Below are positions 1 to 10,000 of a stretch of 64,000 bases of DNA, one piece after another. The stretch is taken from contig NZ_AULA01000007.1 of NCBI RefSeq assembly GCF_000425045.1, forward strand, positions 33,194 through 97,193, written 5' to 3'. The translations under genes were made by a program, and so were the position numbers. The notes under the pieces were generated by a model. It saw only the letters and a program-made list of their open reading frames with translations. It did no database searches and had not been told where the DNA came from. This DNA comes from Acidaminococcus intestini DSM 21505. GTDB lineage: Bacteria > Bacillota > Negativicutes > Acidaminococcales > Acidaminococcaceae. Every line of letters starts with the position of its first letter. Within the stretch, counting starts at the first letter, position 1.

Positions 1-296
1 TGGAGGTTTTCCGCGTCCATGCCGATGAGATGATCATAGAAAGCATAATCAGCCCGCGTCAACAGGACTGCCCGCTTTCCTACAGGGTCAATGCCATGAC
101 GCAGAAGTGTCTCCCGAGCCGGCGGATAGACAGGATTTCCTACACCGCCAGCAATTTCGTCCGTTGTCGTTGCCGCGGAAGCAATGAGGAAATCTGCCTC
201 CTGACCGGCCTTTTTGGCTATATCCCTAAAAACAAACTCCGCAACGGGGCTTCTACAAATATTGCCATGGCACACAAATAGGATTTTTACAGCCAT
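1..296 (-). CDS. Low-molecular-weight protein-tyrosine phosphatase, C-terminal part outside window
   Basis: The reverse strand from 296 encodes MAVKILFVCHGNICRSPVAE, which carries the CX5R-S phosphatase loop (Cys9, Arg15, Ser16) at the N terminus as in all LMW-PTPs. The fold uses this cysteine as nucleophile to hydrolyse phosphotyrosine or, in related families, phosphoarginine; the substrate cannot be told from sequence. The ATG at 294-296 has an AGGAGG at 306-311 with suitable spacing. About 98 codons are inside the window; the general-acid Asp near the C terminus of the family (DP motif) lies outside. It is on the same strand as the restriction island and starts about 90 bases downstream of the end of the res gene, but has its own ribosome binding site and probably belongs to the ordinary chromosome at the island border. 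Confidence 0.9.
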   Translation of the reverse strand, partial: MAVKILFVCHGNICRSPVAEFVFRDIAKKAGQEADFLIASAATTTDEIAGGVGNPVYPPARETLLRHGIDPVGKRAVLLTRADYAFYDHLIGMDAENL

Positions 297-384
297 TTTG
301 AAAGTCCTCCTGCTGTTCGAGTCAAAAGTGACACCTCCTGTCTGCTACCGCTAAAAGGTTTAATACGCTGTTCAGCCGACTGTC

Positions 385-3300
385 TTATATGGCCTCCATC
401 ACGTCGAGCAGGTGCTGATACGTGTCGACGTCGTGGTAGACGACGTCCTTGTTGGATAGGGTCTTGAACAGTTGCTTTGCGCAGCTGATTTTTGCCTGCT
501 CGATGGGCTTCAGGTTCAGGCTTTCCATCGTGCCCTTGGTCTCCGCGATGAAGAAGATGTGCTTCACGCTTCCCTTGCTGAAGGCGATTGCCCAGTCAGG
601 CGCATAGTTGCCGACGGGCGTCGGTATCTGGAAGCCGCGCGGCAGCTTGGCGTAGACCACGACCTTCTCGTCCAGTTCCAGCTCTCCGGCAAAGGCCTTC
701 TCGCCATCCGAGTCCGGGAACACGTAGTCTTGCACGTTCTTCTTGGCCTCGATTGCGCGGGCGAAGTCCGTGTTCTTCTCGGCCGTGAAGATGGCGCTGT
801 CGTAGGTGCCTTCCGTCTGGTTGTACTGGATCTGCTCCACGATCATCGTGGCCTTCTCCTCGTCGATCAGACGGATGGCTTTGGCGATGAACTCCTCCGG
901 GTTGTTCTGGTACATGGCGAAGGTCTGGGGCTTGATGCCCTTGAGGATTCGGGCGGTTGTCCGGCGCGTGAGCTTGGCTCCTTGGGCCACCTTGCCGACC
1001 AGATCGTAGCGAACGGAGCTGCCCTCCGCTCGGTCGAGGTTGTAGGTCACGCTGGTTTCCGCCACGAAGCCGATCCCGGCTTTGACCTTCTCGGTGCTCC
1101 AGTCCTGTCCCTGCTCGCCTTGGGTCACGGTGTATTGCAGCTTGGCGACGAACATCTTCTCGTCGATGTGCCGGATTGCCTTGGCGATGAGCTCCTCGCC
1201 GTCGAACGAGACGGTGTACGCGTACTTGTGGTTGATGTAACCCCAGAGGGTCTGGAACTCCTTCTTGTAGAAGTTGTCGTTGAGCGCGTTCTCACGGACC
1301 TTGGTCTCGTGGCCGTCGCTTACCATGCCGTCGAGCGCGTGCTCATCGAACACGCTTTGGATCAGCGCGTGCACGCCGTCCGCAATCTCCCTGCAGCTAT
1401 CGGGAAGCGGGGCGAGTGCGTTGTTCGCAAGGTCCGTCCGGTACTGGTCCGAGACGTGGTCATCGTCGTCGATGTAGTCGTTCTTGATGAGGTAGCGGTA
1501 GATGTCGTGCGCCTGCCTGTCGCTGACCGTTTTCTCGACACCGTCCAGAACGATGGTCTTTCCAGCGAAGTAATCCTCGGTCGCCTTGGTCGGGCGGTCA
1601 TAGAGGTCCTCGCGTATGCCGCGCTGAAGGTCGGCAACGAAGTCCTTGTAGCCGTCGCTTGCGATGACGGTCAGTTGGTTGACCTGCTGCACCGCGTCTC
1701 CCAGCATGGCCGTATCCATCCGGTCGCCATTCTGGTTCACGCAGAGCCTGAGTCCCCGTCCGACCTCCTGCCGCTTCTGCGTCGGCGAGTTGCCGCCGTG
1801 CTTGAGCGTGCAGATCTGGAAGACGTTCGGGTTGTCCCATCCTTCCCTCAGGGCCGAGTGCGAGAAGATGAAGCGCACGGGATTGTCGAAGGAGAGCAGC
1901 CGCTCCTTGTCCTTCAATATCAGGTCGTAGGCGGACGTGTCGTCGCTCTCGTCGCTGCCGCGCTTGAGCTTGCTGTCGACCTTGCGGCCCTTCTTGTCGA
2001 TGCTGAAGTAGCCCGCATGCGTGCTGTGCACGTCGATGGACCTGAGGTAGCGCTCGTAGGGCGTGTCGAACAGCGTCAGGTACTCGTTCAGGATGTCCGT
2101 GTACTCCTGCTCAAAGATGTCGCCGTACTCGGAGTTCGTCTCGTTGCCGTCCTCGTCGTACTTGCGGTACTTCGCCACCTCGTCGATGAAGAACAGGGAC
2201 AGGCACTTGACGCCCCGGTCGAAGAGCGCCTTCTCCTTCTCGAAGTGCGAGCGGATTGTCTCACGGATCTCAACGCGTCGCATGTCCGCCTCCGACACGT
2301 CGCCGGTGACCTCGCCCGCGTGAATCGTCACGCCGTTGGTGAAGCTCACCTCGCCCCGGATCGGGTCGATTGCGCTGACGTGGTAGCCGCGATACTGCTC
2401 CATGCCCTTTGACAGCGCGTACAGGTCGTCGTCCACGCCTACCTGCCGGGTCTCCCGGTTGATGGACTTCTGGTAGGCGATCTCGAACTCCAGCCGTGCC
2501 ATCGGCGGCTTTCTCGGCGAGATCACGATTCTCTCCAGATACAGGTAGCTGTCCGTGCCGCGCAGGTTCTTGATGTCAAAGCCCTTGACCTCGATTCGCT
2601 TGACCAGTCGCTTGTTGTAGGCGTCCAGCGCGTCCAGCACGTACACGAGGTCGTGATGCTCCTTGTGCGTGGCCGAATAGTTCAGGCAGAACAGCGGGTT
2701 GAACGCCTCAAGCGCCTTCTGGGTCGCCTTGCCGCCCATCTTCTGCGGCTCGTCCATGATCACGATGGGACGGTTGGCAGCGATCACGTCTATTGGGCGG
2801 CGGCTTCCGAACGAGTCGCGCCGGGAGAAGATGATCCTCGCCGCGTCGTTGCCCTTACGCCCCTCCACGTTCTTGTCCTTGTTGAAGGACGTGTTGAACG
2901 CCTGCGTGTTGATGATCATGACCTGAACGTCGGCACTCTGGCTGAAGGAATCGATGTCGGAGAGGCGCTTGGAGTCGTAGATGAAGACGCGCGCCTTCTT
3001 GCCGTACTGCTCCATGAAATGGTCCGACATGGTGTCAAAGCTCTTGCGCACGCCCTCGCGGATGGCGATGGACGGCACCACGACGATGAACTTGCTCCAG
3101 CCGTAGCGCTTGTTCAGCTCGAACATCGTCTTGATGTAGACGTAGGTCTTGCCCGTGCCCGTCTCCATCTCCACGTCGAGCGAACACGCGCCAAGATTGG
3201 TCTGTGTCAGAGCGTCGGACACGTGAATGTTGTTCCTCATCTGAATCCGCCGGACGTTCGCGAGGATCTGCGCTTCGCCTATCTGCACCCTGGCGTTGGC

Positions 3301-3471
3301 GAAGCCCATGGTCAGCTCCTCGTCGGACTTCGACCAGTTCATGATGTCGCGGTGGACCTCCACGTCCCTGCGGTAGGTGAACCGGTCGTTGTACGGCTGC
3401 CCCGCGAACACGTCCGCCACGCTCTCCACGGCATCCGTCTGGAAGGGCTGTATGGAAAATTTAAATCTCAT
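385..3471 (-). CDS. res: Type III restriction endonuclease, Res subunit (DEAD/DEAH helicase plus PDDEXK)
   Basis: A 1028-residue protein with the layout of type III Res subunits: an SF2 helicase core with Walker A METGTGKT (residues 102-109), a DEPQ motif II at about 239-242, a helicase C motif VI region with QKRQEVGRGLRL, and a C-terminal nuclease with PD at 958-959 and EXK at 977-979. Known family role: together with Mod it translocates or slides on unmethylated DNA and cleaves about 25-27 bp from the recognition site. Length is typical and no catalytic residue is visibly lost. Its start overlaps the end of the preceding YhcG-type nuclease gene by 11 bases and is preceded by GGAAGGAGGG. It is the last gene of the island operon. 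No clear terminator is seen between it and the next gene. Confidence 0.92.
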   Translation of the reverse strand: MRFKFSIQPFQTDAVESVADVFAGQPYNDRFTYRRDVEVHRDIMNWSKSDEELTMGFANARVQIGEAQILANVRRIQMRNNIHVSDALTQTNLGACSLDVEMETGTGKTYVYIKTMFELNKRYGWSKFIVVVPSIAIREGVRKSFDTMSDHFMEQYGKKARVFIYDSKRLSDIDSFSQSADVQVMIINTQAFNTSFNKDKNVEGRKGNDAARIIFSRRDSFGSRRPIDVIAANRPIVIMDEPQKMGGKATQKALEAFNPLFCLNYSATHKEHHDLVYVLDALDAYNKRLVKRIEVKGFDIKNLRGTDSYLYLERIVISPRKPPMARLEFEIAYQKSINRETRQVGVDDDLYALSKGMEQYRGYHVSAIDPIRGEVSFTNGVTIHAGEVTGDVSEADMRRVEIRETIRSHFEKEKALFDRGVKCLSLFFIDEVAKYRKYDEDGNETNSEYGDIFEQEYTDILNEYLTLFDTPYERYLRSIDVHSTHAGYFSIDKKGRKVDSKLKRGSDESDDTSAYDLILKDKERLLSFDNPVRFIFSHSALREGWDNPNVFQICTLKHGGNSPTQKRQEVGRGLRLCVNQNGDRMDTAMLGDAVQQVNQLTVIASDGYKDFVADLQRGIREDLYDRPTKATEDYFAGKTIVLDGVEKTVSDRQAHDIYRYLIKNDYIDDDDHVSDQYRTDLANNALAPLPDSCREIADGVHALIQSVFDEHALDGMVSDGHETKVRENALNDNFYKKEFQTLWGYINHKYAYTVSFDGEELIAKAIRHIDEKMFVAKLQYTVTQGEQGQDWSTEKVKAGIGFVAETSVTYNLDRAEGSSVRYDLVGKVAQGAKLTRRTTARILKGIKPQTFAMYQNNPEEFIAKAIRLIDEEKATMIVEQIQYNQTEGTYDSAIFTAEKNTDFARAIEAKKNVQDYVFPDSDGEKAFAGELELDEKVVVYAKLPRGFQIPTPVGNYAPDWAIAFSKGSVKHIFFIAETKGTMESLNLKPIEQAKISCAKQLFKTLSNKDVVYHDVDTYQHLLDVMEAI

Positions 3472-4549
3472 CCGTCGGCCCTCCTTCCTTGTCCGCGTGC
3501 TGCAGATAGAACAGCTCCTTTTGCGTCTCGATCTCCGTGCGCAGTTCCTCCTCCGTCGGCAGGTACAGCTTGTACTTCGACGCGAAGAGCTGATCGCTCT
3601 CGTTCATGATCGAGTAGCGAGCGATGTCGGAATCCGTGTCCGCGCACAGGATGATGCCGATGGTCGGATGGTCGTCCGGCTGCTTTTTCCGCTCGTCGTA
3701 CATGCGGATGTACATGTCCATCTGGCCGACGTCCTGATGCGTGATCTTTTTCGTCTTCAGGTCAATCAGGACGAAGCACTTCAGGATGTAGTTGTAGAAC
3801 ACCAAGTCGATGAAGTAGTCTTCTTTCTCGGTGTGGATGCGCTGCTGTCTGGCGACGAATGCGTACCCCTTGCCGAGCTCCATGAGGAACTTCTGCAGGT
3901 TGTTGATAATGCTCTGCTCGAGGTCCGACTCCAGATACGACGTGTCCTCCTGCATGCCAAGAAACTCGGCGATGACCGGGCTCTTGATGAACTCGAGCTT
4001 TTTCTGGTACTCCGCCGTCAGCTCCTGCATCTCACGTTTGACGGCATCCTGACTCTGCGTCTTCAGCATCCGGTAGTAGTACTGCGACGAGATGTTGCGC
4101 TGCAGGGTACGGGTGCTCCAGTTCTCAGTTGCCGCCTCCTGCGCGTACCACTGCCGCGCCTTCTCGTCGTTCACCTGGAGAAGCGTCCGATAATGCGTCC
4201 ACGACAAAAGCGGCGCGGAAGATTTTCCACGCAGTGAGTGGAAAATCTCCGGGAAGGCACGATAGAACGAAAAATAATAGTACAGATTCGTCATCGTGAA
4301 CCCTCTGCCGTACTTCGCGGTCAGCGCACGCGCCAGCTTCTTCATGACCTCGGACCCATATTCCGTGCGCCCATCCCCGTTAGCGATCTCCTCGGAGATG
4401 CGCTTACCGAGAAGCCAGTTCCGCTCCACAAGAAGCAGATTGACAGCCTGATAAGCATTCCCTTGAGCCGTCTCTATGATTCGTTCCGAATCCGCCACCA
4501 GATTGTCCGATCTATGATAGGCGATCCGCATGAGTTCTTCCGCCATCAC
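3461..4549 (-). CDS. DUF1016 / YhcG-type PDDEXK nuclease domain protein
   Basis: A 362-residue protein with the DUF1016 N-terminal helical region (about residues 10-170, including RGFTMTNLYYYFSFY and LSWTHYRTLL) and a C-terminal restriction-like fold (about 190-350) in which DYFIDLVFYN and VLIDLKTKKI supply the D...D-K nuclease residues. E. coli YhcG (RpnC-like relatives) is the best known homologue; members are widely found as passengers beside type I and type III restriction systems. The start overlaps the stop of mod by 4 bases (ATGA type), and the stop overlaps the start of res by 11, so the three are probably translated together. A role as an accessory nuclease of the island is inference from this tight coupling; its target is unknown. 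Confidence 0.85.
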   Translation of the reverse strand: MMAEELMRIAYHRSDNLVADSERIIETAQGNAYQAVNLLLVERNWLLGKRISEEIANGDGRTEYGSEVMKKLARALTAKYGRGFTMTNLYYYFSFYRAFPEIFHSLRGKSSAPLLSWTHYRTLLQVNDEKARQWYAQEAATENWSTRTLQRNISSQYYYRMLKTQSQDAVKREMQELTAEYQKKLEFIKSPVIAEFLGMQEDTSYLESDLEQSIINNLQKFLMELGKGYAFVARQQRIHTEKEDYFIDLVFYNYILKCFVLIDLKTKKITHQDVGQMDMYIRMYDERKKQPDDHPTIGIILCADTDSDIARYSIMNESDQLFASKYKLYLPTEEELRTEIETQKELFYLQHADKEGGPTDEI

Positions 4550-6450
4550 AGCACCTTCCTTTGCGTCTGGGGACTATACGTCTCGAAAATCTGCTCGAAG
4601 TTGGCCATTACACTGTCATTTGCCATGCCGCTGTCGCGGAAGACGGCGTAGAAGGGATGGCGCTTGGCGATGGCCTTGACCGTCTCATCCGTAACGTCCT
4701 TATCGAAGCAGGCGATGAGATATCCGTCGGCGACCGAGAACACCTTCCGGCCGTCGAGCATCTCCTCATCAACCGATGAGGACAGCGTGATACCAAGATC
4801 CAGCATCACCTGAAAGAGCAGATCCTCCGGCGTGCGGTCCGGCTTGATGTTGTCCGCAAATAGGTCCAGCTGCGCCTGCTTCACGTCGGCGGGACGATAG
4901 TAGACATCCTCCATGTTCGAGCTGTCCACTTTGAAGACACGAAAACCAATGTCCAATTTCGTCGTTGTCAGAGGAGACTCTTCCTTAATCTTCTTACCCG
5001 CACGACGAATGCGCTCTTCGCCAATTTCGCAGATGGTACGGTAGCCAGCCTTGTAGACCTCGCTCTTTTCATCACAAACTTCTGGAAGCTGAACGAGTAT
5101 GAACTTGCGGTTGCTACCATCCTCAGAGTTCATTTGCATTACAGCATGGGCAGTCGTAGCTGAACCGGAAAAGAAATCTAGAACGATATCATTTTCTCCG
5201 AGATTCGCGAGTGTCAGTAATCTTCTTAATAAACGCACCGGTTTGGGACCGCTGAAATAGCCGCCTTCCAAAAGTTCGGCTACTTCTTTCGCGCCCTCCT
5301 GGTTATGCCCGACATCTTTAAAAAACATGATCGAGGTGGGTGCCATGCCATCAAATTTGAGTTCAGACAAAAACCTTTTTAGTCTCGGTACTCCGTTACC
5401 ATCTGCGCCAAACCAGATTCTATTATCTCGGAGTCTCTCCAAAAATGCATTTTTGGAGAGACTCCAGCAGCGCCCTGCTGGAGGCTCAACTACACGCCCC
5501 GAAGGGGTCGTGATAGGGTAGTCTCCAGAAGGACTGTACGTTTTCACCGATAAGTCACCCGATTGCCAGACCCCGCGCGGATCATTATCTGGATTGGAAT
5601 ATCTTTCGTTTGCCTCTTCTGTTCTCGGTAGTCTTCCTATTTTAAAATTGTCTATCTTCTTTGCAAACATCAAAACATAGTCATGACTGTTTGAGACATA
5701 TTTCGCATCATTTTTAGGAGCAAATGCTCTTTCCCAAACTAATTGAGCAATAAAGTTCTCTGCGCCGAATATCTCGCTGCATATTTTTTTGAGGTTTTCC
5801 TGTTCATAATCATCAATTGAGATGAAGATCACACCGTCGTCACTCAACAGATCCTTTGCAATCCGAAGCCTCGGATACAGCATGTTGAGCCAGTCCGTGT
5901 GGAACCTGCCGTTTGACTCGTTGTTGGTTCGCATGTCGAACAGCAGGTTGCCATCATCATCCCGCTGCCCGCTGCGCTCGGCGAACTCCTCGCCGCTGAT
6001 GGAGCTGTCGTCGTCGTACACAAACGCATCCGACCCCGTGTTGTACGGTGGATCGATGTATATCATTTTGACCTTACCGAGGTAGGTCTCCTGCAGGAGC
6101 TTGAGGGCGTCCAGGTTGTCGCCCTCGATGTAGATGTTCTCAGTGTCGATGCTGCCGGGCGTGCCGTCGCGTCCCACGGATTTCTCCCGGTCGAGGCGCA
6201 GCGTCTTTGCAATCGGCTGGTTGGCCAGCACGACGGACTTTCGCTTGTCCGGCCACGTGAACTGGTAGCGTTCCTGCGTGCCTTCAACGACAGTGGCGGC
6301 GATCTCTGACCTAAGCACATCCGCGTCGATCGCACGGACGGTCTCGCCGTTCTCGTCCTTCGTTTCCGTCACCGCGTTCGGGAAGAGCGCAGCTAGCTTC
6401 TCGTAGTTTTCCTTCGCCAAGTCAGGCGTGTGCATGTTCATCTTCTCCAT
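4546..6450 (-). CDS. mod: Type III DNA methyltransferase, Mod subunit
   Basis: A 634-residue adenine-specific methyltransferase of the beta class. Motif IV DPPYNTG is at residues 133-139 and precedes the SAM-binding motif I DFFSGSATT (near residue 420), the order expected for beta-class type III Mod proteins. The region between them should hold the target recognition domain and is free of frameshifts. Family role: methylates N6 of adenine on one strand of a short asymmetric site, provides specificity to Res. The start codon overlaps the end of the DUF4391 gene by 29 bases and the stop overlaps the nuclease gene by 4. The recognition sequence cannot be read from the protein. No simple tandem repeat that would make it phase variable was noticed in the gene. 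Confidence 0.92.
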   Translation of the reverse strand: MEKMNMHTPDLAKENYEKLAALFPNAVTETKDENGETVRAIDADVLRSEIAATVVEGTQERYQFTWPDKRKSVVLANQPIAKTLRLDREKSVGRDGTPGSIDTENIYIEGDNLDALKLLQETYLGKVKMIYIDPPYNTGSDAFVYDDDSSISGEEFAERSGQRDDDGNLLFDMRTNNESNGRFHTDWLNMLYPRLRIAKDLLSDDGVIFISIDDYEQENLKKICSEIFGAENFIAQLVWERAFAPKNDAKYVSNSHDYVLMFAKKIDNFKIGRLPRTEEANERYSNPDNDPRGVWQSGDLSVKTYSPSGDYPITTPSGRVVEPPAGRCWSLSKNAFLERLRDNRIWFGADGNGVPRLKRFLSELKFDGMAPTSIMFFKDVGHNQEGAKEVAELLEGGYFSGPKPVRLLRRLLTLANLGENDIVLDFFSGSATTAHAVMQMNSEDGSNRKFILVQLPEVCDEKSEVYKAGYRTICEIGEERIRRAGKKIKEESPLTTTKLDIGFRVFKVDSSNMEDVYYRPADVKQAQLDLFADNIKPDRTPEDLLFQVMLDLGITLSSSVDEEMLDGRKVFSVADGYLIACFDKDVTDETVKAIAKRHPFYAVFRDSGMANDSVMANFEQIFETYSPQTQRKVL

Positions 6451-7072
6451 GAGTCAACTCCTCCAGTTCCTTCTGATATTCTCGCAGGCGCGTGTAGGTC
6501 TCAAACTGCTTCTTGGGCTGCTGCTGTCGCCATGTTGCCGCCTCCGTCCTGCTGATCAGCATCTTTAGCTTCTCGATCCTGTCCTGCCTGTCCAGCCGCT
6601 CATCGATGGACAGATTTTCGTTCTGCCCTGAGGCGTCCTCCTCCAGCAGCGCGATCTGCTCGACCATGGAGTTCCAGATCTCGTCCAAGGTGAAGCCGTG
6701 CAGGCTCAGATGGACATCCGACGCCTCCATCCATGGCGTGCGGTAGAGCTTGCCGTAATAGAGCGCCAGCTGCCGCCTGCTCTCAAAGCACAGCAAGAAG
6801 ACGAGCCGGTGCTTGTTCTGCCGGGCGATCGCCTCGGTGACCTTGCCGTCGAACTCCTGCTTCTTCAGCCTGACGGACAGCAGGAGGATCTCCTTGGTCT
6901 CGGCGCTTGCCGTCAGGTTCAGCGTCTGTTTGGTGAAGCTGTTCTCCACCATGATCCGGTCCACGTCGGATACGAATTTTTCCTTGAGTGCGTTTGTCAG
7001 CGCGAGGTGACGGTAGAACGCCTCCTTGGGCAGGCGTTTCCTCACCGTCGTCGCGGTTGGAAAGTTCATCAT
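6422..7072 (-). CDS. DUF4391 domain protein
   Basis: A 216-residue protein that I recognise as DUF4391 by the N-terminal LPKEAFYRHL and the central LLSVRLKKQEFDG and FRLC-like LVFLLCFE block. The family has no assigned activity; members are found beside SNF2-type helicases and type III methyltransferases, exactly as here. It starts one base after the helicase stop and overlaps the mod start by 29 bases, so it sits translationally between the two. A C-terminal coiled-coil-like segment (about residues 165-216) is rich in Glu, Lys and Gln. Function in the locus is unknown; a bridging or loading role between helicase and Mod is only a guess. Confidence 0.8.
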   Translation of the reverse strand: MMNFPTATTVRKRLPKEAFYRHLALTNALKEKFVSDVDRIMVENSFTKQTLNLTASAETKEILLLSVRLKKQEFDGKVTEAIARQNKHRLVFLLCFESRRQLALYYGKLYRTPWMEASDVHLSLHGFTLDEIWNSMVEQIALLEEDASGQNENLSIDERLDRQDRIEKLKMLISRTEAATWRQQQPKKQFETYTRLREYQKELEELTHGEDEHAHA

Positions 7073-7073
7073 G

Positions 7074-10000
7074 TCAGAGCACCACCATGAAGCAAATCAG
7101 TTCGAAGTCGTCGAGTCCCGAGAATCCACTGGAGAGGAAGGTGGTCTGTCCGCAGCCGAAGAAGCTGTCGATGTCACCTTCGTCCTTGGCGTCGATGACG
7201 GACATGATCGCATCCTCCAGCAGCTTCGATATGCGGCCCATGTTCCGGCCGTCGTCCGTCGCCTTGTTGAACCTTCCGCAGAGCGCCTTGTCCGGCACGG
7301 ATTTTCCCCGTGCGAGATGGCGCATCATGTCCAGCGTGTCCTTCGGCTGTAGGTGGTTGGTGACCACCTCGCCGTCCATGCCGACGTAGACCATGTAGAA
7401 GGGGTGAAGACTGTTCTGGTTCTGGATGTTGACCTGCTTGTTGACGTTCTTCAGGACGAAGATCACGCCGGGCTTGTCGCCCTTCACGACCGTGTGGATG
7501 CCGAACGGCATGTGGTCGATGTCCCCGTGCTCCTTCCTGTAGGCGATTAGATCCATGCGGAACTCGTTCAGTCCCAGGTCCATGATGGACACGCCGTTCG
7601 TCATATCCTCCAGGTCGACGACCTCCTCCTGCAGCTTTTTCAGCTGGCTGCGGCGGTATTCGAGGTCTCCCTTCTCCTCTTGGTCGATTGGGTTGTCGTC
7701 GCCCGTCGAGGTCATGACGGAGATACGCATCCTTTCCTCGACGCGTGACTTGAGCTGGATATATTCGTCCAAGTCGAGGTCGGGCCAGAAGTTGACGAGC
7801 TGGATCGCCTCGTTGCGGCTGCCGATGCGGTCGATTCGTCCGAAGCGCTGGATGATGCGCACGGGGTTCCAGTGGATGTCGTAGTTGATGCAGTAGTCGC
7901 AGTCCTGCAGGTTCTGCCCCTCGGAGATGCAGTCCGTCGCGATCAGGATGTCGATGTCCTCCGTGTCCTTGGGGTACAGCACGTCCCTGTCCTTGGACTT
8001 CGGGGAGAAGCAGGTCAGGACGTGGTTCATCTCGGCCTTGAACCCCGGAATCGTCGTCTTGCCGTCGACCGCCCCCGTGATGAGGGCCGTGTTGAGTCCC
8101 AGCTGCGTTTTCGCCATGCCGCTCACGTGCTCGTACAGGTATTCCGCCGTGTCCGAAAAGGCGGTGAAGATCAGGACCTTCTTGTTGCCGGGGTTGATCG
8201 GCTTTTCGACCTTCTCGCGGATTACGCGGAGCAGCTCGCTCAGCTTGTAGTCGTACTGCGGGGTGATGTCCTCCACCATGCCGATCAGCAGGGACAGAGT
8301 GCCGATGTCCTCGTCGATGTCCCGCTTCCATGAGAGGTAGTCCATGTCCCGAAGGTCGATGCGCACCTTCTTGCCGACGCCGAAGAAGTCCGTGTTCTGG
8401 TCGTCGTCGTCAAAGTCCGCCGCCTCGCCGGACAGGTCCGTCATCTCGTCAAGGTTGCCCGAGCCGCCATTCCGGAACGCCTCGATGGTCTGCGAGGTGT
8501 CATACAGGTAGTCGCAGATCCTCTTTACCGTCAGCAGGAAGGAGTGGACGGAACTTTCCATGCGCTTGAGGAGGTTGATGCTCATGAGGCGCTGGATGCC
8601 GATCTCACGGCCCATGCGGAACTTCTCCGTCTCCTTCTCGTCGAGATACTTGTGCAGCTTGCTCGGCTGGATGTAGACGGTCGGCGTGTAGATGGTCAGG
8701 TGCAGCGCGGTCAGGAGCTCGATCACCTCCTTGTAGTTGATCGCGGCCTTGCGATTGGTCAGCTTGGGCCGCAGGGATACGGGCTTCAGCCGCTTCGGGA
8801 AGGACCCGATGTCCGTCACGTCGTAATAGGTTTGGATGTGCTTCCGGGACCGGGCGATGGTCACGCTGTCGAGGACTTCAAAGAAGTCGTAGTCCAGGCT
8901 CGCAAGCAGATGATCCGTCGTGCGCTGCGCCTCGGGCAGCTTGCACCATGTGTTATAGACGGCCTGCGCCTGCCTGAAGATCGTGTCGATGTCCGATTTC
9001 GTCTTCAGCTTCCCGTTGATTTCCTCCGGGTCGCCGCCGTAGGCGAGCGCCAGCTGGTTGCGCAGGTCGTAGAAACGGTTGTTGACAGGGGTAGCCGACA
9101 GCATCAGGACCTTTGTTTTCACGCCGGGTTTGATGACGCGGTTCATCAGCCGCATGTAGCGGTTTTCCTTCTCGCCGCCTTGGCTGTCCGTTCCGTTTCC
9201 GTTGCGGAAGTTGTGGCTCTCGTCGATGACGACAAGATCGTAGTTGCCCCAGTTGATCCTGTCGATGGGCAGGCCGACGGCCGTGTTGCCGCTGTTGCGG
9301 GACAGGTCGGTGTGATAGAGGACGTCGTAGCGGAACCGGTCTTTTGCGAGCGGGTTGTTGATCAGGTTGCCCCGGTAGGTCATCCAGTTCTCGGAGAGCT
9401 TCTTCGGGCACAGGACGAGCACGTTCTTGTTCCTGCCCTCGTAGTATTTGATGACTGCAAGCGCGGTGAAGGTCTTGCCGAGTCCGACGCTGTCGGCAAG
9501 GATGCAGCCGTTATATTGTTCGAGCTTGTTGATGATGCCAAGCGCCGCGTCCTTCTGGAAGTTGAAGAGCTTGTTCCAGATGACGCTGTCCTTAAAGCCG
9601 GTCGCCTCGTTGGGGAGGACGTCCTCGGAGATGTCCTCCAGAAACTCGCTGAAGATGTTGTAGAGCGTCATGTAGTAGATGATCTCCGGGGGGTTCTCCT
9701 GATAGACCGTGGAGATCATGTCTATGACCTCGCCGGTGACGTCCTTGAGCTTTTCCTTGTCGTTCCACACCTGATTGAAGGTCTGCAGGAACTGGGTGCT
9801 TTCTGGGGATTCGACGCGCACGACGATGTTCGTCATGTTGTTGCCCCGCTCGCAGCCGAGGTCGACCGTGGTGAAGCTGTTCATGGGACTGTAGGCGTAG
9901 GTCTCGTCGCCGTCGGAGACGAGCATGAAGTTGTTCATGGAGTCCCGGGTGGTGTTCGACCTGAACTTCGCCTTGCGGCGCATCCATTGGGCGCATTCCC

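Noticed and set aside
472..2412. Long plus-strand open frame antisense to res
   Set aside because: Caused by the high-GC codon pattern of res; no ribosome binding site and Val/Leu/Arg-rich nonsense composition.
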